DNA from: Tranzscheliella williamsii | Lineage: Eukaryota; Basidiomycota; Ustilaginomycetes; Ustilaginales; Ustilaginaceae | DNA: 64,000 nucleotides | Reading direction: 5' to 3' | NCBI GenBank assembly: GCA_023212725.1 | Contig: JALBYF010000059.1 | Coordinates: 50,998-114,997, forward strand | In this document: in pieces, positions 17,853-27,386 of the stretch | How the letters are laid out: each line of letters starts with the position of its first letter | Position numbering within the stretch: position 1 is the stretch's first letter | Translations under genes and position numbers: made by a program | Notes under the pieces: generated by a model | What the model was told of the DNA's origin: nothing | The model's input: the letters and a program-made list of their open reading frames with translations, nothing else | The model's database searches: none

Positions 17853-19322
17853 ATGGCTGTGCCGGCCGTCTCGGCGCCCCCAATAGAAGAGCCGCTGTAC
17901 GACCGAGAGCTTTGGTCGTTCTCGGCGTTCTTTCCGCCGCCGTATCGCGTGCTTGTGCTGGCGTCCGTGGGCGTGCTGCTCTTCGGTATCAACGTGCAGG
18001 TGCTGCTGGCCAAGGGCATCGATCTCTTTGCGCTCTTCCGCGCAGACGCTGCCGAGAAGAAGCGGACCGGTGCCTCGCTCTACCACCGCGTCCCGGCCGA
18101 CGACGAGCCGCTCTCCGCATCTGCATCTGCAGCGCATGCGGCCGGCCTGCTCCCCACCACCGCAGCGACGACATGGCATGGCTCGCGGAACTCGCTGCCG
18201 TCTGCGGCGCCCAGCACTGTCCCCGTTATGGCGTTCGGGACGATGCAGCTGGTGTGGGCGCTCGCCGGATGGGCGTCGTACCGCTTCTACGTCGACCGCA
18301 TGGACGGAGATCCGAAGGGCAGACACGCACAGGCGCTGCAGGGCGTCGCCGTCGCGGGCTCCCTGTTTGCGCTACTGTGGCCCGGCAACCTCTTCTTCAA
18401 GCCGATGCGGCGGGCATTTGGACGCAGCGTCCTGCTCATCCTCTCGCCCAGCCTGTCGCAGGTGGTCACCTTCGCCGACGTGGTCCTGGCCGACGTCCTC
18501 ACCTCGTTCGCCAAGGTGTTTGGCGACGTCTGGCTGACCGCCTGCTTCTTGGTGCCGCGCAGGGAGCACCACACCTGGTGGAACGGCAAGGGCTCGGTGG
18601 TGGTGCCCGTCGTCATTTCGTTGCCTTATCTGATCCGCCTGCGCCAGTGCCTCTCCGAGTTTCGCACACAGCCGGCGGCGGCGCTGCGGAGCCGGAAGCC
18701 GCTCTGGAATGCGGCCAAATATGCCTCTGCGTTTCCGGTGATCTGGCTGAGCGCGTGGTACGAGGCGGACCAGCGCGCCGAGAGCGAGCGCGGAAGTGTA
18801 CTGACGCGCTACCACCTCTGGGTACTGGCAGTGCTAATCAATTCGGTCTTTAGCTTCTGGTGGGACGTGACGCACGACTGGGGGTTGAGCCTGCTGCAGC
18901 CGGCGAGCGTGCGCTCGGCGACGGCGCTGGCAGCCAATGCGATTCATCTGCACCGGCGCGGCGTGTCGCACGTCCCGGCCGCCGAGGAGCTCGCCATGGC
19001 AGCCCGCGACGAAAAGGCCAGCACCGCCACCACGGCGCACCGCCACACCCTCTCGGCCGTCGAGCGCCTCCTCCGCCCCGCCCCCGCGCTCCTCTTCCCC
19101 GCCTGGCGCTACCAGATCGCCATCCTCCTCGACCTCCTCTTCCGCTTCCTCTGGTCGCTCAAGCTCTCCGCCCACCTCCACCACGTCGTCGAGTGGCAGG
19201 GCGCCGTCTTCCTCCTCGAGGCCCTCGAGATCCTCCGCCGCGCCGTCTGGCTCGCCTTCCGCGTAGAGTGGGAGGCCGTCCGCCGCCGCGAGCGCGCCCG
19301 CGCCTTGATCGCCATAGACTAG
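17853..19322 (+). CDS. ERD1: EXS-domain protein, ERD1-like (Golgi/ER retention)
   Basis: This 489-residue multi-pass membrane protein carries an EXS domain. The diagnostic part is QCLSEF, then KPLWNAAKYASAFPVIWL and LINSVFSFWWDVTHDWGL near residues 320-345. Yeast Erd1 has the same layout without an SPX domain and is required in the Golgi for retention of lumenal ER proteins and for phosphate recycling linked to glycosylation. No SPX domain precedes the EXS region here, which favours ERD1 over the XPR1/SYG1 phosphate exporters. The N-terminus ELWSFSAFFPPPYRVLVL leads into the first membrane segment. A basic C-terminus ends the protein. Confidence 0.8.
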   Translation: MAVPAVSAPPIEEPLYDRELWSFSAFFPPPYRVLVLASVGVLLFGINVQVLLAKGIDLFALFRADAAEKKRTGASLYHRVPADDEPLSASASAAHAAGLLPTTAATTWHGSRNSLPSAAPSTVPVMAFGTMQLVWALAGWASYRFYVDRMDGDPKGRHAQALQGVAVAGSLFALLWPGNLFFKPMRRAFGRSVLLILSPSLSQVVTFADVVLADVLTSFAKVFGDVWLTACFLVPRREHHTWWNGKGSVVVPVVISLPYLIRLRQCLSEFRTQPAAALRSRKPLWNAAKYASAFPVIWLSAWYEADQRAESERGSVLTRYHLWVLAVLINSVFSFWWDVTHDWGLSLLQPASVRSATALAANAIHLHRRGVSHVPAAEELAMAARDEKASTATTAHRHTLSAVERLLRPAPALLFPAWRYQIAILLDLLFRFLWSLKLSAHLHHVVEWQGAVFLLEALEILRRAVWLAFRVEWEAVRRRERARALIAID

Positions 19323-19462
19323 TCTTGCCTTTCCCAGCCACAGGCTCACTACATTACGGATTCACACTATTGCTGCCTTGTCACATCACCACCGCCGAGC
19401 CGGTGCGATCACGGCCGAGGCCAAGCTGGTTGAAGTGGGAATGCAGAGCGTGCGATGCGATC

Positions 19463-20032
19463 TTAGTCCTGGCGGTCGAGGAAGCCGGGGCCTTGGGCTC
19501 TGAGTTTGCGTTCCAGCTGTTCGAGCCACTTTTGCAGGAGGGGGACGGTCTGGGGTGCGCTGTCGGGGGCGAACGAGCTGAGGTAGCCAAACGCGTTCTT
19601 GGCGATGCGAGGGGCGAGGGCAGCGGCGGTGGCTTCTGCGTCCTGGGCGGGCGGCATGGGGGGCTGGTGGAACGGGGCGGGGGCGGGGAGGGTGGCGAGC
19701 TGCTGGTCGACGAGGGCGTCCGGCTCGATGCTGATGCCGAGCGTCGCCGAGCGCGGCGCGGCACCGGTGGGCGGGGTGACCTTGAAGATCGCGCTCGGCT
19801 TGGTATTGCGCAGACACCCGAGCAGCGTCCACTTGTCCGCCTCCGCCCCCCCCGTCGGCCAGAGCAAATGCACCGTCGCCGCATACCCCGCCGGAAACGC
19901 CTGCGCGCCCGTCATAAACACCACCACATGCGACAGCGTCCCCGCCTCCTCGATCGGAAACACACAGTGCGTCGCATCCACCTCCTGCGGCGCCCCCAGC
20001 GGCAGCCGCCCCGGCAGCACCACCGAGAACAT
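19463..20032 (-). CDS. OPI10: Hikeshi / OPI10 family protein
   Basis: This 189-residue protein starts at the ATG at 20032 (MFSVVLPGRLPLG), matching the short N-terminus of Hikeshi. Hikeshi carries Hsp70 into the nucleus under heat stress; the yeast homologue OPI10 was found through inositol phenotypes. Conserved features are HCVFPIEEAGTLSHVVVFM, WTLLGCLRNTKPSAIFK and, near the C-terminus, a LQKWLEQLERKL helix. The length fits the family (about 197). The longer upstream open frame is shadow caused by high GC. It is divergent from NOP16, sharing about 450 bases. Confidence 0.9.
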   Translation of the reverse strand: MFSVVLPGRLPLGAPQEVDATHCVFPIEEAGTLSHVVVFMTGAQAFPAGYAATVHLLWPTGGAEADKWTLLGCLRNTKPSAIFKVTPPTGAAPRSATLGISIEPDALVDQQLATLPAPAPFHQPPMPPAQDAEATAAALAPRIAKNAFGYLSSFAPDSAPQTVPLLQKWLEQLERKLRAQGPGFLDRQD

Positions 20033-20481
20033 CCAGAGCGTCCAGTTCCGAGCCGACCCGCAGCCACCAACAGCGTGCAGCAGGAGTACAGTAGAGAGAC
20101 GAGCAAGAGAGCCTGGCAGAAGCAAGCAGCGAAGAAGGAAGCCGAGGCAAGCAGGAACTGGGCGTGGCGGAGGCGGTTGATTCGGATTCTTGTCGAATCG
20201 GGGCCAGATCGGAAGGCGCGTCGCCCGATGGCACTGTCTGCATCGCCGTTTTCCGGTGAGAAATTCTGCCAAATTCCCATTTTCTCGAAATTCAGCGGCT
20301 TTGCAGCAAAGGAAAGGCCAAAGCAGCGCCGACAGCGGCTCAGCGACCGCCCACCACCCGACTGGACACGGTTGCTGACACTGACCGACGGCAAGGATCT
20401 TTCTGGAACGCAGCTGACCGCGCCACGCCTCTGCACGTACACGTTTGACGCACAGGCGCCCCCCTTTTCGCGAGAGCAGCG
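20033..20481. other. Divergent promoter of Hikeshi/OPI10 and NOP16
   Basis: This 449-base region between two start codons has an AT-richer centre (about 20255-20310). I identify no specific operator. Confidence 0.4.
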
Positions 20482-21192
20482 ATGGCGAATCCGCGGCAGC
20501 GCAGGAAGGCGCGCTCGGGCAGCACGGCCAAGCCGTCGCTGAACGCGAAGCGGGCGATGAAGAAGAAGCTGGTGCGCTCGCCGACGGTGCATGGGCCAGA
20601 GGTGCTGAAGGAGGGGTGGGATCCGAAGCTGACGGCCAAGCAGAACTATGCGCAGCTGGGGCTGGTATCGTCGCTGGGCGTGCGGCCGCACTCGGGGGGG
20701 ACTGAGGAGGGGCGGGCGGCAGCGGCGGTGGCGGTGGCGGAGGGCGGCGCCGGTGTGCGCCCCGGCATGGCGCGCGTTGTGCGCGACGAGGCCGGCAACA
20801 TCGTCGACATTGTCGAGGCCGGCGAGACCGGCGAGACCGGCGAGGCAGACGCGCAGACACCCTGGGGCCCCCCCGTCTCCACCCCCGCCGACGCCGCCGA
20901 GCGCACCGACGTCGAGACCTACATGCCCGCCTCGAAACCCCGCACCCGCACCGACAAACCCACCCCCGCCCTCCACCACCTCGAACACCTCCAAGCCACC
21001 GCCCGCCCCGTCCACCGCCACTCGAGCGGCGCAGAAGCAGACTGGCTCCGCAGCCTCGTCGCCGCCCACGGCGACAACTACGCCGCCATGGCCCGCGACC
21101 GCGCCCGCAACACCTGGCAGAAAACCCACGGCGAAATCAAGCGCGCCATCGCAAAGGCCGGCGGCATCGACTCCCTCCGCCCCTCTCCCTGA
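20482..21192 (+). CDS. NOP16: Ribosome biogenesis protein NOP16
   Basis: This 236-residue nucleolar 60S assembly factor begins with the basic PRQRRKARSGS segment and the family block KEGWDPKLTAKQNYAQLGL. The C-terminal signature WLRSLVAAHGDNYAAMARD, followed by NTWQKTHGEIKRAI, is characteristic of Nop16. The middle, about residues 75-150, is low-complexity, with Ala/Val/Gly repeats (GETGETGE). No intron is needed. It is convergent with MoaC. Confidence 0.92.
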   Translation: MANPRQRRKARSGSTAKPSLNAKRAMKKKLVRSPTVHGPEVLKEGWDPKLTAKQNYAQLGLVSSLGVRPHSGGTEEGRAAAAVAVAEGGAGVRPGMARVVRDEAGNIVDIVEAGETGETGEADAQTPWGPPVSTPADAAERTDVETYMPASKPRTRTDKPTPALHHLEHLQATARPVHRHSSGAEADWLRSLVAAHGDNYAAMARDRARNTWQKTHGEIKRAIAKAGGIDSLRPSP

Positions 21193-21341
21193 GCATGCTC
21201 CCTCCCTCACGTGTATTACTAGTACCCGCCGCCGTGCATTCGTATTGCCTCCCGCTCCCTTTAGCTTGATTCGGTGCCGTTGCATTCCGGATGCGGTCAC
21301 ATGGGGTACCTCGTCAAGGGTGGGTAGGGGTGGAGTGCGGG

Positions 21342-22004
21342 CTAGTCTGTGCGGGTCCAGTCGCCGGAAGCGCCGCCGGACTTGCGGACGACGCGGATGT
21401 CGGCGATGGTCATGGACTGGCCGGCGACGGCCTTGGCCATGTCCCAGACGGTGAGGCAGGCGATGGAGCAGCCAGTGAGGGCCTCCATTTCGACGCCGGT
21501 GGGGGCGGTGGTGCTGGCGGTGCAGGCGATGTCGATGTAGCTGTGCGCGGCAGTGTCGACGATGTCGAGGGTGAGGTCGATGTGGGAGAGGGCGAGGGGG
21601 TGGCAGAGGGGGATGAGGTCGGCGGTGCGTTTGGCGGCCATGATGCCTGCCAGCTGGGCGGTGTGTAGGACGGGGCCTTTGCCGGCGATGCCGGCGGCGG
21701 CCTCGGTGGCGCGCACCAGCGCGGCCGCCGCGCGCGGCATGTAGACCCGCCCGCGCGCCGTCGCGCTCCGCGCCGTCGCCGCCTTGCCCCCCACATCCAC
21801 CATCGCCGCCCGCCCGCCCGCCACATGCGAGAGCCCCACCTCCCCAACCACCTCCTCCCCCGACCCACTACCCTCGTAACGCAGCTCCGGCACGTCCGGC
21901 TGCAGGCACTCCGACCACACAGGCTGGCCACCCGCACCGCCGTCGGCAGCGTTCGAAGATCGCACCGCCGCCGCGCCGGCCTGTGCGAAAATGGCCTCCT
22001 CCAT
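21342..22004 (-). CDS. CNX3: Cyclic pyranopterin monophosphate synthase, MoaC/CNX3 type
   Basis: This MoaC domain catalyses the second half of cyclic pyranopterin monophosphate formation in molybdenum cofactor synthesis. The signature is complete: SHVAGGRAAMVDVGGKA, HTAQLAGIMAAKRT, LIPLCHPLALSHIDL, PTGVEMEALTGCSIA and LTVWDMAKA. The coordinates given run from the first in-frame ATG (22004) to the TAG, 220 residues. Coding-like sequence in the same frame continues upstream without any stop to the TGA of MoaA at 22395, and carries an Arg-rich presequence-like stretch. The true start is therefore uncertain: a fusion, a spliced leader or a non-ATG start are all possible. The identity of the domain is secure. 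Confidence 0.93.
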   Translation of the reverse strand: MEEAIFAQAGAAAVRSSNAADGGAGGQPVWSECLQPDVPELRYEGSGSGEEVVGEVGLSHVAGGRAAMVDVGGKAATARSATARGRVYMPRAAAALVRATEAAAGIAGKGPVLHTAQLAGIMAAKRTADLIPLCHPLALSHIDLTLDIVDTAAHSYIDIACTASTTAPTGVEMEALTGCSIACLTVWDMAKAVAGQSMTIADIRVVRKSGGASGDWTRTD

Positions 22005-22394
22005 CTCAGCGATCGGGTCGTTGCGCTGCGCGTCCGTGTCCGCCTTCGCCACCGCAGCCGCGCCGGTCTCGCGCGGGTAGACCTGCTTGTAGAGCGACTT
22101 GTCCTGCAGATTGGCAAACGCGCGGTCCAGATCGCCCCAGGGACTGTCATCGTCGTCGCCAGGCGTCTCGTCCCGGCTAGGCCGCGCAGTGGAAGCGTGG
22201 AAGGCTCGTGCGGAGCGCGGCAACACGGGCGCAGGCGCGAGCAGGCGCGGCCGACCCCGCCCGAGCGTACGCCCCGACGACCGCGCGCGCAGTGCCGCAC
22301 CGGCTTGCGCAGCTGCGTCGTCAGTGGTGCGGAAAAGGGGGGGTGGTGCGGTAGAAGAGTGTAAGCTAGGTGGATGCGCTGCGGCCGCACACGA
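22005..22394 (-). other. Open in-frame linker between the MoaA stop and the MoaC ATG
   Basis: These 130 codons lie in the same frame as both MoaA exon 4 and MoaC. They contain no stop and no ATG. The segment reads RARSSGRTLGRGRPRLL, then PRSARAFHASTARPS: Arg/Ser/Ala-rich and acid-free, as in mitochondrial presequences. An acidic DDDDSPWGDLDRAF stretch follows. It looks translated, but no conventional start codon explains it. High GC makes open frames commoner here, so openness alone is weak evidence. Confidence 0.6.
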
Positions 22395-23965
22395 TCAGCC
22401 GCCGATGGTAATCATGGGCCGGTTGAGCGAGTTGGCCAGCTCGGTAGGGTCGCGCATGCCGGCATGCTTGGCGTGCTTCCGTCCCACCGCCGCGCCAATC
22501 AGCTCGAGCAGCTGCGCATCGCTCGCCGGCCGCCCGCCCGTCCCCGCGCTCAGAAGCGAGATCGGCCCAAAGCCACTCCGCATCGCATCGCGCAGACTGA
22601 CTTCGGCATTGCCAAACAGACAGACCTACAAGCGGCAGCGAAACCAACCGGTCAGCAAAGAGCCCACAGTGCAATGCCACCGGCGTGTGTGCTTACCTTG
22701 AGATTACCATCGGCAGTGACCCGGACCCGGTTACACGTACCGCAGAAGTTGTCCGTCATGCTGCAACAGGCCATGCGCCACCGAGAAGCAAAAGGTCAGA
22801 TCGTGAGGCGGCGCGGTGCTCGCTGCGCCAGCGACGTACCTTGTGATAAAGCCGACCGTGCCCTGGTGGCCGGGCACCTTCCAGTGCTTCGAGGTGTCAT
22901 TCGCGTCGTCGTGCTGCCTGACACGCTGGAAAGTCGGAAACTCGGCCCTGATCGTTTCGACGAGATCCTGATAGGCAACTAGCTTCTGCGACTGCCACTT
23001 GTTGCCATCAAAGGGCATGTACTGCGGAAGGCATTCAAGCGTCAGATGTCTGTACGCGACAAAGCCAGCTCGGCACTATGACGGCAAAGCCGGTTCGGCA
23101 CTGTGACACATACCTCGATAAAGCGAACAGTGACGGGTTTGTCTTGGGTAAAGCGGATAAAGTCGAGCACATCCTTGGTGTCGTTGAGGCCCTTGATGAC
23201 TACCACGTTGAGCTTTACGCTCTTGACACCGAGGTCGAGGGCTCTTTGGATGCAGTCGACCACGGCATTGTGGCCTCTCCTGCGGGTCATGAATTCGAAC
23301 TTCCACGGGTCGAGCGTGTCGAGCGAGATGTTGAGGTGGGTGAGGCCGTTGCTGACGAGCGTCTCGAGCTTGCGTTTGCCGAGGGCGATGCCGTTGGTGG
23401 TGATGCCGATCTGCTGCAGGCCGTGCGGCTTGAGGTCGGCCAGGGACGAGATGATCTGCGGCAGATCGGGGCGGATGGTGGGCTCGCCGCCCGTCAGCCG
23501 GATCTTGGTGACGCCCTGCGAGACAAAGAGCGAGGCGAGGCGCTGTACCTCGGAGGTGGTCAGCAGGTGTTCGGACGGGGTGAGCGGCACGCCGTCCTCG
23601 GGCATGCAGTAGAGGCAGCGCAGATTGCATTTCTCGGTCAGAGATATGCGCAGATAGGTGTGTTGGCGGTGATGGCGGTCGCGCAGGAAAGGCGACGGCG
23701 CCGAGGCGATGGAATCGACCTGGCTGATCCTCCGCCTTGCCGCTTCCTGGTTGAGCTGCGCTGCCAGCGTGGCAACCGGCGACAAGCCGTGCGTAGCCGC
23801 TCCGACGACGGGGGAAGCGTCGAGCGGTTTCTTCTGCTCCACGGAGCTGCTGAACCATTGAGAGCGGCCCAGAGCTGGCCGGCGCAGACTCGAGCGCCGT
23901 GCGACCTGCCTGGCGACGGCAGAAGAGCGGCTAGAGCCTGGCATGGCGGCTGCAAAGAGACGCAT
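22395..23965 (-). CDS. CNX2: GTP 3',8-cyclase, MoaA/CNX2 type (four exons)
   Basis: This radical-SAM enzyme starts molybdenum cofactor synthesis from GTP, in mitochondria in eukaryotes. I read exons 23965-23114, 23021-22840, 22760-22697 and 22625-22395, with introns of 92, 79 and 71 nt, all GT-AG. The product is 442 residues. The first cluster motif CNLRCLYCM (CxxxCxxC) and the second [18 protein letters not shown] (C-x2-C-x13-C, across an exon junction) are intact. [10 protein letters not shown] and [13 protein letters not shown] are typical. The chain ends PMITIGG; the Gly-Gly tail is essential in MoaA/MOCS1A. The N-terminus from the ATG at 23965 ([20 protein letters not shown]) looks like a presequence; an ATG at 24064 is an alternative. 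Confidence 0.94.
23055..23104 (-). repeat. Imperfect ~25-bp tandem duplication inside MoaA intron 1
   Basis: On the - strand, AGTGCCGAACCGGCTTTGCC and AGTGCCGAGCTGGCTTTGTC are adjacent within the 92-nt first intron, so about half of the intron is a duplicated unit. Confidence 0.7.
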
Positions 23966-25044
23966 TCTAGTAAGCCCCGTCGTGCAAGTGAGCGTGAGGC
24001 AGGCAGCTTCGAAGAGCGGCAGTCGATGGCAGTCGGTAGCAGTTGGCAAAGCTGCCACCGCCACATAAATTACGAGCGGCTAAGAAAGTGGCAGCCCATA
24101 GCGGCTTTCGTACGAAACAAGCGGCTCGGTCAAATCCGAGAAAGCCAAGTGGAAAAGATAAGCGGCGCGCTAAAAAGCATTTTCGATCTTATCTCTTAAC
24201 AGCGCCAATTCAGCGTGAAGCCGCTTCCCTCATTGGCCGCCACACCCATCTATCTTTCACACCGCAATCTCGGGCGAAGTTCCTTCCTGAAACCCCGCAA
24301 TTCGTCTAGCAGAGGCAATGACCGGTGAGCCATCAGCCATCAGCCATGCGGCCCTGACCAAGCAGCGGTGATTCGTGAGCGATGAGCCATGGTCCAGAAC
24401 AGTGGCAGCGCGTGACCCAATGACTGTACCTCGCTAGAGAAAGAACCATGCCCATTGCCCTGCTACAGTGTATGTCTGGCAGTCATTGACATTCTGAAGC
24501 GCAGTAATGGCGGCGCAAAGTGGCGTCGATAGCGTGGCATTGATAGCAGTGACGGCAGCGGCTAAGCCACCAAGAAGCGGTTTGCCTGCCACGACTCCGA
24601 CCACGCGAAAGGCTTAGCTGTGGGTGCGTACGCCGGGCAGCGATGCAAGCTTATCTCGCTTGCACTCGGTCCCGTCCAACCCTTTTGCCGCTTGCGATCT
24701 GGTGCGTCCCGTCCCGCTGCATGTCAAGGCTCAACGTCAGACAGCAGCGCAGCCTTTGTGCACCGCAGCGCGTGCCTGAGAAGATCGCGTTGCTCCGCGC
24801 GCCACCTAGCCATCTACCTTATAAACCATTGCATCCTCGCCCTTCTTCTTCCATGCCGGCCCAGCGGAAACTGCAATAGCATCCCGCCTCCCCAGCACCA
24901 CCCCCTTTACCATCCGGTGTCTATCCCTCTCGACCCTTCCGCTACTCCCTCCCCTTCGTAGACTCTGCATCCATTCACCCGCACTGCGTAACCCGCACTG
25001 CGACATCCCGCACTGCGTAACCTGCACTGCGTAACCTGCATCGC
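23966..25044. other. Divergent intergenic region, MoaA and purine permease
   Basis: No gene is supported. Noted are GCCATCAGCCATCAGCCAT around 24328-24346, a TTATAAA element near 24820 (about 220 bases before the permease ATG), a pyrimidine-rich leader, and the 14-bp repeats at 24978-25035. Confidence 0.4.
24978..25035 (+). repeat. 14-bp tandem repeat, four copies, in the permease leader
   Basis: CCCGCACTGCGTAA-like units follow one another four times with small changes, sharing the core GCACTGCG, and end about ten bases before the permease ATG. They would lie in the mRNA leader. Confidence 0.85.
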
Positions 25045-26975
25045 ATGTCGTTCAAAGAAGAGACGGATCAGGCTCACGCCACCATGTCCTCCAAGCAGGG
25101 CACCGTCACGACGCAGCCCTTTGCCCACCCGCAACCGGCAACCAGCGGCTTTGTCCTCGATCGCGATTCGACCGGCACCAGCTCCACAGGCCGTCGTCGC
25201 TACGATCTGCGAAGCGTAGCACGCAAGCTCACCACCAAGGAAGGCTGGGTGGGTGATTTCCAGTTCCGCGCACTCTGCCTTCCCCGTATCTTTCCTTGGA
25301 ATCCTACCTCCAAATGGAACGGCGGCGCGGCCGAGTCGCCCTTCTACGGCGTCAAGGACGATTTGCCAATCATGGTGGCCATCATCTGCGGCTTGCAGCA
25401 TGCCCTCGCCATGCTCGGCGGTCTGATCACCCCGCCCATGATCATAGCCTCCTCGCTCAACCTCTCTGCAGAGACCTCCGCCTACCTCATCTCGGCAAGT
25501 CTCATCACCTCGGGCATCATCTCCGCCATCCAGCAGAGCGCCATCCCCCTTCCGTTCCTCGGCGGTCGACAGCTCGGCACCGGCCTGCTTAGTGTTGTCG
25601 GCACCAGTTTCACCACGCTCTCGGTCACCACAAGCATCTTTACCAACCTCTACGCCAAAGGCGTCTGCCCCACCAATCCGGACGGCAGTCGAGCTGCCTG
25701 TCCCGAGGCTTACGGCTATCTGCTCGGTACTTGCGCTATCTGCGCTCTGCTCGAGATCGCGCTCTCCTTCTTGCCGCCCCGAATCCTCAAGCGCATGTTC
25801 CCACCCATCATCACAGGCACGGTAGTTGCTTTCATCGGCATCAAGCTCATCGGCGATTCTGCTATCCCCTCCTTCGGCGGAGGCTCGTCATGCCAGGGCA
25901 CCACCGCCCTCTGCCAGGGAACCGACCACCGCGCCTACATCTGGGGCGACGCCCACTATCTCGGCTTGGGCTTCCTGGGCTTCATCACCGTCGTCTTTGT
26001 CGAGATTTTCGGCAGCGCCTCGATGCGCAACGCTTCGATCGCCATCGGGCTGCTCTTTCCCCTCGTTGTTGCAGGCCCGCTCGGCTACATTTCCAGAGAG
26101 CCCATCGACGCGGCCAAACCTATCACCTTCCTCTGGACCGAGACGTTTCCGCTGCGCATCTACGGCCCCGGCGTTCTGCCGCTCCTGGCCGTCTACATCT
26201 CGCTGATGATGGAGGCCATCGGCGATATCACAGCCACTTCCGAGGTCAGCAAGGTCGAAGTCGACGGGCTCGCCTACGATCGCCGCATCAGCGGAGGTGT
26301 CCTGGTCGATGGCCTCGGCGGCATCTTCAGTGCCCTCTTCACCGTCCCTCCGCTCTCTGTTTTTGCCCAGGTGAGTACGCATTCACGGGCCAGCACAGCT
26401 CACCCTACCGGTTCCTATCGGCGTGCTAGCGCAACCTTACTAACACATTTCTTCTTGCTCTTTTCTTCTTGCAATCGTAGAACAATGGCGTGATCGCGAT
26501 CTCTCGGTGTGCAAGTATTCAGGCGGGCCGATGGTGCAGTTTCTGGCTGATCCTCTTTGGCATTATCGGCAAGCTGGCAGGATGCGTGCGGGCGATCCCG
26601 CAACCCGTGCTGGGAGGTGTATTGCTGATCCTCTTTGGCTCGATCGCCGTGTCTGGTGTCAAGGTGCTGCAGAAGGTCACCTTCACCCGGCGCAACCGGT
26701 TCATTCTGGCGCTCAGCTTCGGCTTCGGCTTTGGCACGCTGCTGGTCGACGACCTCTTCAGCAACCTGTTCACCTACCACGGCTCCAACCATGCACTGAC
26801 CGGCTTCCTGGACAGCATTGTCATCATCCTCTCCACACCCTTCCTCATCAGCGCGCTCGTCGGCATGATCGCCAACGCCATCCTCCCCATGGACGACGAG
26901 GACCGCGAGCTGCAGCGCATCGCCGCCGTCGCACCCGACCACACGCGCCCCTCCGATGAAAAGTTTGTCGCCTGA
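25045..26975 (+). CDS. Xanthine/uric acid permease, UapA/UapC type (NAT/NCS2 family)
   Basis: Two exons, 25045-26370 and 26481-26975, flank a 110-nt intron (GTGAGT...CGTAG) in phase 0 and give 606 residues. The intron splits the family signature: exon 1 ends VFAQ and exon 2 starts NNGVIAISRCAS, joining to the NAT motif QNxGxxxxxR of fungal purine transporters. Other blocks are GLQHALAMLGGLITPPMI, which holds the conserved QH, and LMMEAIGDITATSEVS. About 12-14 membrane segments lie in the plasma membrane; the likely role is uptake of xanthine and uric acid with protons. The second ATG at 25084 (MSSKQG) could also be used. Confidence 0.93.
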
Positions 26976-27386
26976 TTCGCACTGCCCCTTTGCACCCCTG
27001 TATACCACATCACACGAGCATTTTCGTTGCTTCTGCCACCGCGTGCACAGACTGCGCCAGAAGATGACCGTCCGTGTCGGGTAGACCTGTCAGCCAGGCT
27101 ACGGAATGCAACATGGATGATCCCCTCGGCTGCATGAAAACGTAAGGCAGGTCATGAAGCAAGTCTGCGGCTACATAATCCGTAGTGTCTGTGTCTGCCG
27201 ATGATGACGGCATAGCAAGTGGAAGATCGAAGATAAAGGCGATTTTGGGTGAATTTTTCGATTCGAGAACAAGATCTTGTCCTCCGCTCCTGCCAATACC
27301 AACGATCGCGAGCGGCCTGTTCGCTGCAGCTAGTCGCCGCTTTTACAGCAGCCGTTGCTTGGATCGGGGAAAAGGCGGCAGCGTCC
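26976..27386. other. Intergenic region upstream of the APC transporter
   Basis: No gene is seen. The transporter ORF is open upstream to a GTG at 27249 without an ATG, so 27387 is taken as the start. Confidence 0.4.

Noticed and set aside
19463..20860. 465-residue - strand reading of Hikeshi with a long N-terminal extension
   Set aside because: The first ~275 residues are Ser/Pro/Arg-rich noise antisense to NOP16. The family N-terminus (MFSVVLPGRL) fits the ATG at 20032.
22395..22400. Programmed readthrough of the MoaA TGA through a TGA-CTA type context
   Set aside because: The bases after the stop are TCG, not CTA, so the known high-efficiency readthrough context is absent. Splicing around the stop or non-ATG initiation remain better options.
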